Positions 36,001-39,000 of a stretch of DNA of 64,000 nt are shown in pieces; within the stretch, counting starts at the first letter, position 1; each line of letters begins with the position of its first letter. Both the position numbers and the translations under genes were made by a program. The stretch spans positions 1 to 64,000 of the forward strand of contig NZ_OZ241975.1 in NCBI RefSeq assembly GCF_965204195.1, read 5' to 3'. The stretch comes from Poriferisodalis sp965204195 (GTDB lineage Bacteria; Actinomycetota; Acidimicrobiia; Acidimicrobiales; Poriferisodalaceae). A model generated the notes under the pieces. It was given only the letters and a program-made list of their open reading frames with translations, ran no database searches and was not told where the DNA came from.

Positions 36001-39000
36001 GGTTGGCCCGATAGACGTCCTGCGCGACGCTGTTCCCGTCGCGGTCCACCACCGCGAACAGATCGATCGCGATCGCGTTGCCGGCCTGGTCGGTCACCGA
36101 CGGCGGCGCGCTCAGCGTCGAGTCGCCCGAGATCGGCGTCGCCTCCGCCTCGGCCCTCACGCTGACGCCTCCGCTGGTGCTGGCCCACAACTGCACCTCG
36201 TGCACGACCGAGCCCGTGAGACCGGTGATCGTGTAGGAGGTGGAGGTCGCCGACACCCTCTGTCCCCGATCGTCGGGCTGCCACGCGGCGGAGTCGTCGG
36301 GGGTCTTGGGCCGCCAGCGCACCCGGTACGCGGCGCCGTGCAAGTCGGTGCCGAGGAACGTCGGGTGCTTCCACGTCAGCGCCAGCGAACCGACCGCAGG
36401 GGCCGCCGCGAGGTCCCGCGGCGCCGAGGGAGGCCGCTGGAGCGTTATGACGTAGCTGGTGGTGCCTCCGCCGGCGGCGGTCACCACCACCGTGATCGTC
36501 TTTTTGGTCTGCGCGGTCAGCTTCACCTCCGAGGCGACCCCGCTGGCGGCGGCCTCCCCGTCCACCGTCACCGTGGCGGTCTTGTCGCTGGTGGTGGCAG
36601 TCACCTTCACCCCGGTCACGTCAAGCGCCGCCGAGCCCTCGTAGCGGAAGGTGGCCACGTCATAGTTCTCGGGGTTGGCCCGATAGACGTCCTGCGCGAC
36701 GCTGTTCCCGTCGCGGTCCACCACAGCGAACAGATCGATCGCGATCGCGTTGCCGGCCTGGTCGGTCACCGACGGCGGCGCGCTCAGCGTCGAGTCGCCC
36801 GAGATCGGCGTCGCCTCCGCCTCGGCCCTCACGCTGACGCCTCCGCTGGTGCTGGCCCACAACTGCACCTCGTGCACGACCGAGCCCGTGAGACCGGTGA
36901 TCGTGTAGGAGGTGGAGGTCGCCGACACCCTCTGTCCCCGATCGTCGGGCTGCCACGCGGCGGAGTCGTCGGGGGTCTTGGGCCGCCAGCGCACCCGGTA
37001 CGCGGCGCCGTGCAAGTCGGTGCCGAGGAACGTCGGGTGCTTCCACGTCAGCGCCAGCGAACCGACCGCAGGGGCCGCCGCGAGGTCCCGCGGCGCCGAG
37101 GGAGGCCGCTGGAGCGTTATGACGTAGCTGGTGGTGCCTCCGCCGGCGGCGGTCACCACCACCGTGATCGTCTTTTTGGTCTGCGCGGTCAGCTTCACCT
37201 CCGAGGCGACCCCGCTGGCGGCGGCCTCCCCGTCCACCGTCACCGTGGCGGTCTTGTCGCTGGTGGTGGCAGTCACCTTCACCCCGGTCACGTCAAGCGC
37301 CGCCGAGCCCTCGTAGCGGAAGGTGGCCACGTCATAGTTCTCGGGGTTGGCCCGATAGACGTCCTGCGCGACGCTGTTCCCGTCGCGGTCCACCACAGCG
37401 AACAGATCGATCGCGATCGCGTTGCCGGCCTGGTCGGTCACCGACGGCGGCGCGCTCAGCGTCGAGTCGCCCGAGATCGGCGTCGCCTCCGCCCGGCTCC
37501 TGACGCCGGCGCCTCCGGAGTTCCGGGCCCACACCTGTACCTCGTGCACGACCGAGCCGGTGAGGCCGGTGACGGTGTGGGAGGTCCCCGACACGTTCTG
37601 TCCGGCGTCGCTGGGCTGCCACTTGGCGGGGGCGCTGCCGTCGGCGGTCTTCTGCCGCCAGCGCACCCGGTACCCCGCGCCGGCGGTGTCGGTGCCGGCG
37701 AATTGCGGGGCCTCCCACGACAGTGCCAGCGAATCGACGCCGGGGGTCGCCGCCAGGTTGCGCACCGCCGAGGGAGGCCGCTGGAGCGTGATGACGTAGC
37801 TGGTGGAGCCGCTGCCGTCGGAGGCGGCCACCGCCACCGTGACGGTCTTGGCCTTCAGTTCCTCCAGGGTCACCGGTGCGGAGGGTTCCCCGCTGAAGGC
37901 GGTTGTGCCGTCCACCGTCACCGAGGCGGTCTTGTCGCTGGTGGTGAGGGTGACCGTCACCTCGGTCACGCCCAGGGGTGCGCTTCCCCGGTACCGGAGC
38001 GTCGCCGCGTCGAAGGAGGGGGAGATCGCAATCGCCTCGCCGTTCTGGTCGGTCACCGACAGCGCACTCAGCGTCGAATCGTCGGAGACGGGCCCGGGTG
38101 TCGCCACCAACCGGACCTTCTCGCCGTCACCCGCCGCGGTCCGGGCCCACACCTCGACCTCGTAAGTCACTAGGGCGGTGAGCCCGGTGATGGTGTAGCG
38201 GGGCGAGGACGTCTCTACGCGCTGTGGGGCTTCGTTGGGCTGCCACGAGGCGCTGCCGTCTGGGGTCCTCTCCCGCCAGCGCACCCGGTAGTGCACATCG
38301 TTGCCGAAGTTGGTGCTTGCAAAATTCGGCCCCTTCCACGTCAGCGCCAGCGAGTCTTCGCCGCGGTCGACCGCCGGGTCCCGTACCACGGTGGCAGGCC
38401 GGTCCGCCTTGATTGTGTAGCTGGTCTTGTCGCCGTTGGCGGCGGTCACGCTCACAAAGGCGTAGATCTCTTGCCTTCCATGCGTGCTTGGAATCGTGAG
38501 CAACTCACCGGACGGGTATTTGCCGCCAAAATACGAAACCTCCACCGACGCGCTGGGGTTGAGGGCGGTGGCGGCGATCCGCACCCCCGGGGCGGCGATC
38601 GGCACGAGGATCTGGTACTCAAGGGTCGAGGGGTCGAAGGAGGGAGTGAGGGGGTGCGCCACCCCGTCCGGGGACGTCACCGACAGCGCGCTCAACGAGG
38701 TGTCGTTGGGCTGCACCACCGTGACCGCTACCGAGTCGATGTCCAGGTCGGTGGGATACGTCGGCGCCGCGCTGGCGGTGACGGCGTGGCTGATGGTGCT
38801 GGCGCCTGCCTCCACGCCGGTGACGGTGAACGTCTGGGGAATGTCCCAGTTGGCGGTGGTGAACGTGTGGGTGGCGGGCAGCACGGTGGCCTTGGTGTCG
38901 GCGCCGCTAGTGGCCGAGATGGTGACGTCGCCCGTCGGCGCCTGGTCCATGACGACCGTGTACGTGCCCTTGGCGCCGCCCTCCACGACGGCCAGCGACG

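Noticed and set aside
3893..38173. Long plus-strand frames opposite the giant gene (for example 21671-26005, 26045-29974, 34847-38173 and 3893-6394) and a minus-strand frame at 3048-4817
   Set aside because: They are Arg/Gly/His/Pro-rich shadows of a GC-rich repeat gene, lack ribosome sites and family features, and repeat exactly where the giant gene repeats.
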